64,000 nt of DNA. Origin: Agrococcus sp. KRD186 (GTDB lineage: Bacteria > Actinomycetota > Actinomycetes > Actinomycetales > Microbacteriaceae). A model generated the notes under the pieces. It saw only the letters and a program-made list of their open reading frames with translations. It made no database searches and was not told the DNA's origin. Shown piece by piece: positions 9,163 to 16,524 of the stretch. A program made the position numbers and the translations under genes. Positions within the stretch are counted from its first letter, which is position 1; each line of letters begins with the position of its first letter. The stretch lies in NCBI RefSeq assembly GCF_017168255.1, contig NZ_JABFAP010000001.1:2066619-2130618 (forward strand). The letters are read 5' to 3'.

Positions 9163-9384
9163 CGGCAGTTCGCGGCCATCATCAACCCGCCGCACTCGGG
9201 GATCCTCGCCGTGGGCGCTGCCGAGCCGCGCGCGGTCGTCGGCGCGGACGGAGCCCTGACGAGCGCGACCATGATGACCGTCACACTCTCGGCCGACCAC
9301 CGGGTGCTCGACGGGGCGCTCGCCGCCCAGTGGCTCGCGGCCTTCGTCGCTCGCGTCGAGAACCCGGTGTCGATGCTCGTCTGA
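9163..9384 (+). pseudogene. C-terminal fragment of a dihydrolipoamide acyltransferase (E2)
   Basis: The frame ending at TGA 9382-9384 encodes QFAAIINPPHSGILAVGAA, then MMTVTLSADHRVLDGA with the catalytic His of the E2 acyltransferase active site, and the usual E2 tail. E2 subunits of pyruvate or branched-chain 2-oxoacid dehydrogenase are normally more than 400 aa with lipoyl and E1/E3-binding domains. Only about 73 residues remain. Similarity begins abruptly just after the toxin stop codon, so the upstream body was lost or displaced, probably when the toxin-antitoxin segment entered. It has no start codon or ribosome site of its own. Confidence 0.75.
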
Positions 9385-9451
9385 GCGGAGCGCGCTCGAG
9401 GCGCGTCAACGTCACGCGATGAGCAGCTCGACCCCCGCGATCGCGCTGTCG

Positions 9452-10462
9452 TCAGGGCAGCAGGTCGCGCAGGATCCCGCCCCGCGTCAGCGTCGCCCGC
9501 GCCCACGACCGCATGATGTCGTAGGCGAGCGCCCGCGGCTGCGCTCGCGACAGGAAGACGTCGTGGATCGCGCCCTCGACGCGCGCGAGCGTCACCAGCG
9601 AGCCGATCCTCGTCGCCGCCCGTGCGATGTCGTCGACCGTGAGCACCGAATCCGTGCTGGTCAGCGCATCCGACCACCGGAACGGCGGCGTCGACCTCGC
9701 CGATAGCAGCACCAGCGTCGGGCAGCCCACGTCGACGCCCGCGGCGATCTGCTGGTGGCCGGCGAAGATCGCGTTCAGCCACCCCGGATGCACCGGGAAG
9801 GCCAGCGCCGGCCGCCAGTGCTCGACGCCCTCGAGCGTCGGCAGCGAGCCGATCTCGCCCTGCGCCCTGGCATAGAAACCCAGATCGATGGCGGGTGGCG
9901 CGGCGAGTGGCGCGACCCGTGCTTGCGCGCGCAGCAGCGGCGCCAGCACCTGTCGCGCGAGCGCGCCGGTCTGCAGCTCGAGCCATGGGCTGTTGAGGAT
10001 GAGGGCGGATGCGCGGCCCGGGTTGCGCGCGGCCCACAGCGTGAGCACGAGGCCGCCGGTCGAGTGGCCGAGCAGCACCAGCCGGCGCGGCCCGGGCGCC
10101 ACGCTCTCCCCCATCGCGGCCAGCGCGGCGGCGATGTCGGCGTCGTAGCTGTCGAGCGAGTCAACGTAGCCGGGTGCCTGTCCCTCGCGCATGGAGCGGC
10201 CGTACTTGCGCAGGTCGAGCGCGAAGAAGCGGGCGCCGAGCTCGTTCCAGGCACGGGCGAGCTCGGTCTGGAAGAAGTAGTCGGACCAGCCGTGCACGTA
10301 CAGCACGTCGACGTCCTTGAGCGGTGCGAGCATCCGCTGCCGCCAGGCCGGCAGGCTGCGCACCAGCGTGGCGACCAGCTCGCCTTCGGCATCCTCACCG
10401 AGCGGCAGCGTGCGCTGCTCGAACGGCGCGCCGAGCACGTCGGGGATCCACGCCTCGGCCAT
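9452..10462 (-). CDS. alpha/beta hydrolase
   Basis: This 336-aa protein contains the nucleophile elbow GHSTGG (Ser), an oxyanion-side HGWSDYFFQTE segment and a late AIHDVFLS histidine. These fit the catalytic triad of a lysophospholipase/monoacylglycerol-lipase-like hydrolase. No signal peptide is evident, so it is cytoplasmic. The gene stands alone on the minus strand, and the substrate cannot be predicted. Confidence 0.82.
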   Translation of the reverse strand: MAEAWIPDVLGAPFEQRTLPLGEDAEGELVATLVRSLPAWRQRMLAPLKDVDVLYVHGWSDYFFQTELARAWNELGARFFALDLRKYGRSMREGQAPGYVDSLDSYDADIAAALAAMGESVAPGPRRLVLLGHSTGGLVLTLWAARNPGRASALILNSPWLELQTGALARQVLAPLLRAQARVAPLAAPPAIDLGFYARAQGEIGSLPTLEGVEHWRPALAFPVHPGWLNAIFAGHQQIAAGVDVGCPTLVLLSARSTPPFRWSDALTSTDSVLTVDDIARAATRIGSLVTLARVEGAIHDVFLSRAQPRALAYDIMRSWARATLTRGGILRDLLP

Positions 10463-10831
10463 GGGCTCATCCTAGGAGCCGGATGGGCGGACACGACTGC
10501 CCCGACCGCGATGCCCATCGTGTGGTTGCGGAGGATGCCGGGCAGCATCACGAAGTCGGCCGGCCAGCCGTCATCGGTCAGGCCGCCCAGGATCACGTCG
10601 GCCGAGATCATCTCGCCCGCCGCACGCCGCCCGCCCACTGATCCGGACGTCCGCCGCCCGCCCACTGATCCGCACGTCCGCCGCGCGCCGCCTGGCGCCT
10701 GGCCGCCCCACCTCGAGGACCCGCCCGAGGGATGACGGGTTGCTGCAGGAGTGTCGGCTCACGCGTGCACGAACCCGTCATTCGCCGGTGGTCGCGGCGG
10801 GTGGCCGCGGCTGGCACGGGCGGGGCGGGCG
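10463..10831. other. gene-free stretch with repeats and a hairpin
   Basis: I see no convincing gene in these 369 bp. Holds: a 27-bp tandem duplication (10627-10680) and an inverted repeat ATGACGGGTT / AACCCGTCAT with a ~30-base loop around 10733-10783, possibly a terminator-like structure downstream of the O-methyltransferase. A minus-strand frame (MISADVILGGLTDDGWP, 10510-10610) looks protein-like but has no start or family I recognise and may be a decayed gene. Confidence 0.5.
10627..10680. repeat. 27-bp tandem duplication
   Basis: Two directly adjacent 27-bp units (10627-10653 and 10654-10680) differ at one base (CCGGACG versus CCGCACG). The unit starts CCGCCCGCCCACTGATCC. The length is a multiple of three, though no gene is assigned here. 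Confidence 0.85.
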
Positions 10832-11509
10832 TCAGGCGCGACGGCGGGCGATCGCCAGCCCGTCCCAGCCCTTCGCACCGACGGTCTGCAGCGCGGTCGA
10901 CTCGAGCCGCGCATCCGCCCCCATCGCCTCGAGCACCGCGCGGGAGCCCTGCGTCATCGACGACTCGGTGTGCGCGTGCACGACGTCGCCGCCGCGCACG
11001 ACGTTGTCGACCACGATGAGCGCGCCGGGCGCGGTGAGCCGCATGGCGAAGTCGAGGTAGGCGAGGTTCGATTCCTTGTCGGCGTCGATGAAGACGAGGT
11101 CGAACGGATGCGCGGCCTCGTCGACGAGGCGCTGCAGGCTGTCGACGGCCCGGCCGACGCGGATATCGACGCGCTCGCCGACACCTGCGTCGTCGAGGCT
11201 CGCGCGTGCGATCGCCGCGTGATCGGGCTCGAGCTCGAGCGTGACGACCTGCCCGCCCTCGCCCACGCCGCGGGCGAGGTGCAGCGTGGAGTAGCCGCCG
11301 AGCGTGCCGATCTCGAGTGCGCGGCGGGCGCCGGCGACGCGGGCGAGCAGCTCGAGCAGCTTCGCCTGCAGCGACGACACCTCGATGTCGGGCAGGCCCT
11401 CGGCGCGCTGGCGGGCGCGCGTGCCGGCTGCGGCGCCGTCCTCGACGCGCAGGGTGGCGGCGAGGTAGGCCTCCACCTCGCCGGCGCTGACCTCATCGGG
11501 ATCGGGCAT
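10832..11509 (-). CDS. SAM-dependent O-methyltransferase (family 3)
   Basis: This 225-aa cytoplasmic enzyme resembles caffeoyl-CoA/catechol-type O-methyltransferases. It shows the SAM-binding motif ALEIGTLGGYSTLHLA, the metal- and cofactor-binding VFIDADKESN, and VVDNVVRGGDV with the second metal ligand region. ATG 11509 is preceded by AAGGAGG, which fixes the start against the longer frame to 11572. Family members methylate catechols or small hydroxylated metabolites using a divalent metal; the natural substrate here is unknown. Confidence 0.88.
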   Translation of the reverse strand: MPDPDEVSAGEVEAYLAATLRVEDGAAAGTRARQRAEGLPDIEVSSLQAKLLELLARVAGARRALEIGTLGGYSTLHLARGVGEGGQVVTLELEPDHAAIARASLDDAGVGERVDIRVGRAVDSLQRLVDEAAHPFDLVFIDADKESNLAYLDFAMRLTAPGALIVVDNVVRGGDVVHAHTESSMTQGSRAVLEAMGADARLESTALQTVGAKGWDGLAIARRRA

Positions 11510-11581
11510 GCGACCTCCTTGCTCGGTGGGGGCCAGTCTGGGGCACGGCGTCGGCGGGCGCCAGGGGTGCAAGTGCCGCGG

Positions 11582-11716
11582 CTAGGGGCCGTCAATCTCG
11601 GGGTGGCGCCGCGCGATGCAGCGGCGCAGCGCATGCACGCCCACGACGACCGCGACCAGGAAGCCTGCTGCGACGGCCGCCACGAGCAGCAGTTCGGCGA
11701 CCCCCACGTCACCCAT
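11582..11716 (-). CDS. 44-aa single-pass membrane protein
   Basis: This small ORF begins MGDVGVAELLLVAAVAAG and has one long hydrophobic helix followed by a basic tail (ALRRCIARRH). Its ATG overlaps the end of the frame upstream by eight bases, suggesting translational coupling with 11709-11963. Function unknown. The clean transmembrane pattern and coupling make it a plausible gene. Confidence 0.55.
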   Translation of the reverse strand: MGDVGVAELLLVAAVAAGFLVAVVVGVHALRRCIARRHPEIDGP

Positions 11717-11963
11717 GATCGCGCGCCCGCTTCCAGACGCCGTCGACCCGCGTCAGCTCGACCGCATCGCCCTGCTCGGTCGGGCACGCGAGCGTGATGG
11801 AGTCGAGACCGGCGCCCGCGATGAGGCGGGCGATCGCATGGTTCGAGTGAGCATGCTCGGCGGCGGGACCGCGAGGGCTCGCGACGGCGCCGTTGAGCTC
11901 GGCGAGGATCTCGTCGAGCTCGGCCTCCGTGTAGACGACGTTCTGGGCCAGGTGGAGTTCTAT
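11709..11963 (-). CDS. small hypothetical protein with no standard start codon
   Basis: An open frame of up to 84 residues (IELHLAQNVVYTEAELDE...) ends at TGA 11709-11711 and has gene-like third-position GC. It has no ATG, GTG or TTG near its N-terminus. A TATGCT hexamer ends six bases before an ATA codon at 11963, the geometry of a leaderless transcript, so an ATA start is possible; a lost start codon or a CTG start at 11951 are alternatives. It is coupled to the 44-aa membrane protein. No family recognised. Confidence 0.4.
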   Translation of the reverse strand: MELHLAQNVVYTEAELDEILAELNGAVASPRGPAAEHAHSNHAIARLIAGAGLDSITLACPTEQGDAVELTRVDGVWKRARDHG

Positions 11964-12042
11964 GGTTTGAGCATAGCCTGATGGGGTACACGCTTGGGGT
12001 ACACGACTGGGGTACTCCTCGGGCCGAGGTCACGGCCGTCGC

Positions 12043-12705
12043 CTACCCGCTCACCGCTCCCTCGCCGTGCGGGGCGCCGACCGGCTTCGACTCGGGCGAG
12101 CCGCGCTGGCGCAGGTAGATCGAGAGCGCGATCATGCTGCCGACGGCGAGGAACTCCGACTGCCAGTTCTGCAGCGTGCGGTTCCAGAACTCGGCAGAGG
12201 CGATGTACTCGAGCCACGTCAGCGTCTCCTGCCCGTGCTGCAGCTGATCGTGGTTGTAGACGGTCACGCCGGCGAGCGACTGCGCGAGCCACGACAGCAG
12301 GAAGATGACGCCCATCACGAGCAGCAGCGAGTTCGAGAGCAGCACGTTGCGCCACCCGCGCACCTTCGCCCACGCGGGCGAGGCGGCCCTGGCGTGCTCG
12401 AAGACCAGCTGCTCCTCGTCGGTGCCGATGCCCTCCTCGCCGGGCTTCTTCGACTCGGGCGAGCCCTGCTGCACGAGCCAGATGGTCGCGCCGATGAAGA
12501 GGAAGAACTGCAGGTACTCCGACTGCCAGTTCTCGGCGACGTCGAGGATGAAGTGCGATGAGGTGACGAAGTCGAGGTAGCCGACCGCTTGCGCGCCGTG
12601 CGCCGCCTGCTCGTCGTTGAACAGCTGCAGCCCGGCGATCGACTGGCCGGCGAGCGCCAGCAGGAAGATGCTGCCGAACGCGATCGTGAGCGCGTGCTTG
12701 CGCAT
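12043..12705 (-). CDS. DUF6766-like membrane protein
   Basis: This 220-aa protein is an internal duplication. Each half has a transmembrane helix (FGSIFLLALAGQSIAG and GVIFLLSWLAQSLAG), then an N/H-D-Q/E-Q loop, an aromatic helix with a N-W-Q-S-E core (AENWQSEYLQFF and LQNWQSEFLAVG), and a LRQRGSPESK or VQQGSPESK cap. This matches what I know of the DUF6766 family; its function is unknown. Start ATG 12705 is chosen since the frame above it runs into the small gene at 12711. The pair with the 39-aa membrane protein is likely cotranscribed. Confidence 0.75.
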   Translation of the reverse strand: MRKHALTIAFGSIFLLALAGQSIAGLQLFNDEQAAHGAQAVGYLDFVTSSHFILDVAENWQSEYLQFFLFIGATIWLVQQGSPESKKPGEEGIGTDEEQLVFEHARAASPAWAKVRGWRNVLLSNSLLLVMGVIFLLSWLAQSLAGVTVYNHDQLQHGQETLTWLEYIASAEFWNRTLQNWQSEFLAVGSMIALSIYLRQRGSPESKPVGAPHGEGAVSG

Positions 12706-12710
12706 GCCGC

Positions 12711-12830
12711 TCACCGCCCCGCCAGCGGCAGAGCGATCATCAGCGCGAGGCCGATCGCGATCACCGCGAGGCAGACGACGAACACCGCCCGAGTGCCCGG
12801 CGTGCCGGGACTGCTGCTGTCTTTGCTCAT
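12711..12830 (-). CDS. 39-aa membrane protein upstream of the DUF6766 gene
   Basis: ATG 12830 opens a 39-aa frame (MSKDSSSPGTPGTRAV then a single hydrophobic helix FVVCLAVIAIGLALMIALPL). It ends five bases before the next gene, so both are probably one transcript. Function unknown. Confidence 0.55.
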   Translation of the reverse strand: MSKDSSSPGTPGTRAVFVVCLAVIAIGLALMIALPLAGR

Positions 12831-12900
12831 GCGCCGAGCATGGCCCCGGTCGGCTGGAAATGGCCTCAGCATCGTGAGCGGACGAGCCCTCGCGCACGAC

Positions 12901-12981
12901 GCGGCCGGCGGGCCGGCGGCGCCCGGCGCGGCCGGCGGGCCAGCGGCGCACGACGCGGCCGGCGGGCCGGCGGTGCCCGGC
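12901..12981. repeat. 27-bp minisatellite, three copies
   Basis: Three consecutive 27-bp units start at 12901, 12928 and 12955, each beginning GCGGCCGGCGGGCC, with two to four differences and a partial fourth copy. They fill most of the 250-bp space before the histidine kinase gene. No protein frame or promoter is obvious inside. Confidence 0.8.
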
Positions 12982-13084
12982 GCGACCGGCCGCCCCGCTC
13001 CCCCGCGCGGCGGAGGCGACCCGACGCATCCGCCCGTCTCCTGACGGAGGCGCCGGCCGCCGCCGCGCGCATAGGCTCGAGCGC

Positions 13085-14362
13085 ATGCCCGTGCGCCCCG
13101 CCCCCGACGCGCGATCGCTGCGCGCCGACGCGCTGCTCGCGGGGGTGCTCGCGCTGGTCGGCTGCGTCATGGTGGCGCTGAGCGCCATGACGGGGCTGCA
13201 GCTCACCGAGGTGCCCATCTGGCAATCGCTGCTGGCGGCCGTGCTGCTGGCCGCGCCGCTGGTGCTGCGGCGCGTGCATCCGGTGGCGGTGTCAGCAGCG
13301 CAGATCGTCGTCTACATCGCCGCCGGCGAGCTGGGTGCGCTCGAGCTCTACGCCTCGCAGGTCGCGCTGTTCATGGGCTTCTACTCGATCGGCGCGTGGG
13401 ATGCGAACCGCAAGCGCGCGCACTGGACGCGCGTGAGCATCGTCATCGCGATGGCAGCGTGGCTCGCGTGGTCCGCGATCCACGGCTTCTTCGACCCCGA
13501 GACCGGCGAGCGCGGCGTCTCGGCGTTCTTCGCCTTCCTGCTCATCCAGATCGTCATCAACATCGCCTACTTCGGCGGCGCCTGGCTCTTCGGCAACCGA
13601 GCCTGGGCGAGTGCCATCGAGCAGGAGCAGCTGGCCGCCGCCCACGCCGAGATCCAGGCGCAGCAGACGCAGCTGGCCGAGCAGGCCGTCTCGCTCGAGC
13701 GGGTGCGCATCGCGCGCGAGCTGCACGACGTGGTCGCCCACCACGTCTCGGCGATGGGCGTGCAGGCCGGCGCCGCCCGGCGCGCGCTCGCGGCTGATGC
13801 CGACCAGGCGGCGGATGCGCTGCGGCACGTCGAGCAGTCCGCGCGCGACGCGATCGGGGAGCTGCGGGCACTCGTGGTGACGCTGCGATCCGACGACGGC
13901 GTCACCGCCTCCGCGCCGGATCTGGGCGCACTGCCGGCGCTCGTGGCGGCCGCAGCGGACGCCGGGCAGCACGTGACGCTGCGCGAGATCGGCACGCCCC
14001 GCCCGGTGACGCCGATGGTCGGGCTGACCGCCTACCGCGTCGTGCAGGAGGCGCTCACCAACGCCCGCAAGTACGCCGGGCCGGTGGCGGAGGTGGATGT
14101 GCGGGTGCGCTACCTGCCGGGCGAGCTCGAGGTGGAGGTCACCGACGACGGCCACGGCAGCGGCTCGGGCGAGCACGGCGCCGGCGCCGGCCTGCTCGGC
14201 ATGCGCGAGCGCGTCTCGGCGCTCGGCGGTGCGCTCGAGGTGGGCCCGCGCTCGCGCGGCGGCTGGCTCGTGCGAGCCCGGGTGCCCGCGCCCGATGTCG
14301 CGGGTGCGGATGCGACGGGCGCCGCGTCGACGCACCAGGCTCCGGCTAGCGTGGACCCGTGA
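13085..14362 (+). CDS. sensor histidine kinase (HisKA_3 type)
   Basis: This 425-aa membrane kinase has about five or six N-terminal hydrophobic segments (to ~residue 170) and a short coiled linker (QQTQLAEQAVSLERV). The HisKA_3 phospho-acceptor is in RIARELHDVVAHHVS, and the HATPase domain has DDGHGSG and GLLGMRERV. It autophosphorylates and passes phosphate to the response regulator whose GTG start overlaps its stop (14359-14362). No extracytoplasmic sensor domain is evident, so the stimulus may be membrane-borne. Confidence 0.9.
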   Translation: MPVRPAPDARSLRADALLAGVLALVGCVMVALSAMTGLQLTEVPIWQSLLAAVLLAAPLVLRRVHPVAVSAAQIVVYIAAGELGALELYASQVALFMGFYSIGAWDANRKRAHWTRVSIVIAMAAWLAWSAIHGFFDPETGERGVSAFFAFLLIQIVINIAYFGGAWLFGNRAWASAIEQEQLAAAHAEIQAQQTQLAEQAVSLERVRIARELHDVVAHHVSAMGVQAGAARRALAADADQAADALRHVEQSARDAIGELRALVVTLRSDDGVTASAPDLGALPALVAAAADAGQHVTLREIGTPRPVTPMVGLTAYRVVQEALTNARKYAGPVAEVDVRVRYLPGELEVEVTDDGHGSGSGEHGAGAGLLGMRERVSALGGALEVGPRSRGGWLVRARVPAPDVAGADATGAASTHQAPASVDP

Positions 14363-15021
14363 CGCGGATCCTGCTGGTCGACGATCAGGCCCTCATCCGG
14401 GCCGGCTTCCAGACCATCCTCATGAGCGAGCCCGGCTTCGAGGTGGTGGGGCAGGCGAAGGACGGCGCCGAGGGCGTGCGGCTCGCCGCCGAGCTGCAGC
14501 CCGACGTGATCTGCATGGATGTGCAGATGCCCGTGATGGACGGGCTCGAGGCGACCCGCGAGATCGTCGCCGGGCCCTCGCACGCCGCCGTGCTGATGCT
14601 CACGACCTTCGACCGCGAGGACTTCCTGTTCGAGGCGCTCTCGGCAGGCGCCTCGGGCTTCCTGCTGAAGACCGCCGAGCCCGAGCACCTCATCGACGCC
14701 GTGCACGCGCTCGCCCGCGGCGACGCGCTGCTCTCCCCCGAGGTCACGCGCCGGGTGATCGAGCGCTTCGCGGCCCCGACCGCACCCGCGGCACCCACCG
14801 CATCCGCCCCCGACCTCACCCAGCTCACCGACCGCGAGCGCGAGACCCTGCTGCTGCTCGCCCGCGGCCGCTCGAACGGCGAGATCGCGGCGCAGCTGTT
14901 CGTCGGCGAGGCGACGGTGAAGACGCACGTGTCGAACGTGCTGATGAAGCTCGGCATCCGCGACCGCATCCACGCCGTCATCTGGGCGTACGAGCACGGG
15001 CTGATCGCTCCGGGCGACTGA
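14359..15021 (+). CDS. NarL/LuxR-family response regulator
   Basis: This 220-aa protein has an N-terminal receiver with DD at residues 8-9, phospho-acceptor Asp54 in ICMDVQMPVMDG, and the T/K positions in LMLTTFD and LLKTAEP. The C-terminal LuxR helix-turn-helix is LTDRERETLLLLARGRSNGE followed by EATVKTHVSNVLMKLG. It is translationally coupled to the upstream kinase. Targets are unknown; no adjacent transporter or stress gene is oriented with it. Confidence 0.92.
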   Translation: MTRILLVDDQALIRAGFQTILMSEPGFEVVGQAKDGAEGVRLAAELQPDVICMDVQMPVMDGLEATREIVAGPSHAAVLMLTTFDREDFLFEALSAGASGFLLKTAEPEHLIDAVHALARGDALLSPEVTRRVIERFAAPTAPAAPTASAPDLTQLTDRERETLLLLARGRSNGEIAAQLFVGEATVKTHVSNVLMKLGIRDRIHAVIWAYEHGLIAPGD

Positions 15022-15039
15022 GCTGCGGAGCCCGGCGGC

Positions 15040-15279
15040 TCAGCTCGCGGTCGTGGCCCCGGCCCCGGCTCCGGCGTCGGCCTCGTAGGCGAGCAGGTCG
15101 CCCGGCTGGCACTCGAGCACCTGGCAGATCGCCTCGAGGGTGGTGAAGCGCACCGCCTTGGCGCGGCCGCTCTTGAGCACGTGCAGGTTGGCCGGCGTGA
15201 TGCCGATCTGCTCGGCCAGCTCGGCCACGCTCAGCTTGCGCTTGGCGAGCTCGACGTCGAGGTTGAGCACGATCGGCAT
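15040..15279 (-). CDS. XRE-family (Cro/CI-type) regulator
   Basis: This 79-aa DNA-binding protein has a helix-turn-helix LSVAELAEQIGITPANLHVL followed by the YdaN/YozG-like CQVLECQPGDLL segment. It is coupled to the DUF2975 gene upstream (TGATG overlap at 15277-15281). The XRE plus DUF2975 pairing is widespread, and the regulator probably controls its own operon through the inverted repeat at 15787-15801. Confidence 0.88.
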   Translation of the reverse strand: MPIVLNLDVELAKRKLSVAELAEQIGITPANLHVLKSGRAKAVRFTTLEAICQVLECQPGDLLAYEADAGAGAGATTAS

Positions 15280-15755
15280 CAGACCACCTCGGCCATCTCG
15301 GTCTCGAGCGCGGTGGCCTTGGCCAGCAGTCCGCGCATGACCACCAGCAGCAGCCCGATGCCCGCGGCGCCGAAGAAGCCCATGATGAGGAAGAGGCCGA
15401 CCACCGGCGGCATCGCGTTCGCGATCGTCAGCACGGCGAAGGCGATCGCGAACAGCGCGGCCGCCGCGAGCGCGCTGCCGGTCATGACGTCGACGACGCG
15501 GAAGGCCCGGCGATCGAAGATGCGCTGCCGCGCCACCATCGACAGCAGCCGCCACATGCACACCAGCGCCACCTGCGCGCAGAGGATGACCGCCCAGCAG
15601 CCGATGATGCCCGGCCAGCGCAGCCCCTCGGCCGCGGGCAGCTCGCGCACGGTCTCGGCGGCGAGCAGCGGGATGACCACGATCTGCCCCAGCAGCGACA
15701 GCAGCAGGGCGACCACGATCACCGCCTTGGCTCCGATGATGGCGGCACGCTCCAT
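15279..15755 (-). CDS. DUF2975 membrane protein
   Basis: This 158-aa protein has four predicted transmembrane helices (VIVVALLLSLLGQIVV; IIGCWAVILCAQVALV; LAAAALFAIAFAVLTI; LIMGFFGAAGIGLLL) and the RQRIFDRRAFR cytoplasmic loop typical of DUF2975. It is the first gene of an operon with the XRE regulator. Its function is not established; family members are suspected to modulate the regulator. Confidence 0.85.
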   Translation of the reverse strand: MERAAIIGAKAVIVVALLLSLLGQIVVIPLLAAETVRELPAAEGLRWPGIIGCWAVILCAQVALVCMWRLLSMVARQRIFDRRAFRVVDVMTGSALAAAALFAIAFAVLTIANAMPPVVGLFLIMGFFGAAGIGLLLVVMRGLLAKATALETEMAEVV

Positions 15756-15786
15756 GACCGACTCCTATCGTTCTTCGACACTTGAC

Positions 15787-15801
15787 TATCGACAAACGAT
15801 A
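15787..15801. promoter_or_regulatory. TATCG-N5-CGATA operator candidate
   Basis: A perfect 5-bp inverted repeat with a 5-base spacer lies about 30 bp upstream of the DUF2975 start. A related TATCGTT copy sits at 15765-15771. Such closely spaced half-sites would suit autoregulation by the XRE protein. Confidence 0.45.
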
Positions 15802-15828
15802 CACCATCGAAAGCCGACCGACTTCGGG

Positions 15829-15874
15829 TTGACATGACCAGAAGTCTGCGCTTAGAGTCAGTATGACCCTAAGG
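15829..15874 (+). promoter_or_regulatory. nrtR promoter with NrtR operator
   Basis: TTGACA (15829-15834) is followed, 17-18 bases on, by a -10-like CTTAGA/TTAGAG. Overlapping it is a 23-bp imperfect palindrome (15852-15874) with arms CTTAGAGTC and GACCCTAAG (8 of 9 paired) around AGTAT. It covers the -10 and touches the AAGGAGG ribosome site. NrtR operators known from other bacteria are palindromes with GTC/GAC cores, so autorepression of the NAD operon is likely. Confidence 0.75.
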
Positions 15875-15882
15875 AGGGCGCG

Positions 15883-16524
15883 ATGGAGCAGCGGATCGAG
15901 CTGGCCGTGTCGACGGTGAGCTTCGCGCTGCGCCCGCACCCGACCAGCGGCCGGCCGACACTGTGGCTGCCGCTGGTCAAGCGCATCCGCGAGCCCTACC
16001 TGGGCCGCTGGGCACTGCCGGGCGGCCCGCTGCAGCCGCACGAGGATCTCGACGCCTCCGCCCGCCACTCGCTCGCGCGCACCACCGGGCTCGAGCCCGC
16101 CCACCTCGAGCAGCTCTACAGCTTCGGCGGCATCGACCGCTCCCCCGACCGGGTGGTCTCGATCGTCTACTGGGCGCTGGTGCGCGCCGACGAGGATGCC
16201 CGGGCCATCGACGGCGAGAACGTCGAGTGGTTCGTCGCCGACGAGGTGCGCGCGCTCGCGTTCGACCACAACGCCATCGTCGACTACGCGCTGCGCCGGC
16301 TGCGCGCGAAGCTCACCTACTCCGACATCGCGCACGCCTTCACCGGCGACGAGTTCACCATCGCGCAGCTGCGCGAGGTGCACGAGGCCGTGCGGCAGCT
16401 CAGCCTCGACCCCGCGAACTTCCGCCGCCAGGCGCTCGCCAACCCGCGCATCGTCGCGACCGGGCGCCACCTCGGCGGCACGAGCCACCGGCCGCCGGCC
16501 ATCTACCGACTGGAACGACCATGA
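15883..16524 (+). CDS. nrtR: Nudix-related regulator NrtR of NAD biosynthesis
   Basis: This 213-aa protein has an N-terminal Nudix-like domain (WALPGGPLQPHEDLDASARH, with a degenerate Nudix box) and a C-terminal winged helix (LTYSDIAHAFTGDEFTIAQL then NFRRQALANPRIV). This architecture defines NrtR, which senses ADP-ribose or related NAD metabolites and represses NAD synthesis genes. It leads the nad operon, and its stop overlaps the nadA start (ATGA at 16521). The Nudix box lacks several catalytic acids, as expected for a sensor rather than a hydrolase. Confidence 0.88.
   Translation: MEQRIELAVSTVSFALRPHPTSGRPTLWLPLVKRIREPYLGRWALPGGPLQPHEDLDASARHSLARTTGLEPAHLEQLYSFGGIDRSPDRVVSIVYWALVRADEDARAIDGENVEWFVADEVRALAFDHNAIVDYALRRLRAKLTYSDIAHAFTGDEFTIAQLREVHEAVRQLSLDPANFRRQALANPRIVATGRHLGGTSHRPPAIYRLERP

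Noticed and set aside
9775-10665. minus-strand frame across 10463-10665 as part of the hydrolase
   Set aside because: It is in a different frame from the hydrolase, whose start at 10462 is well placed; only a short doubtful stretch (MISADVILGG...) looks protein-like.
12901-12981. CRISPR array
   Set aside because: The 27-bp units are directly adjacent without spacers and no cas gene is present.
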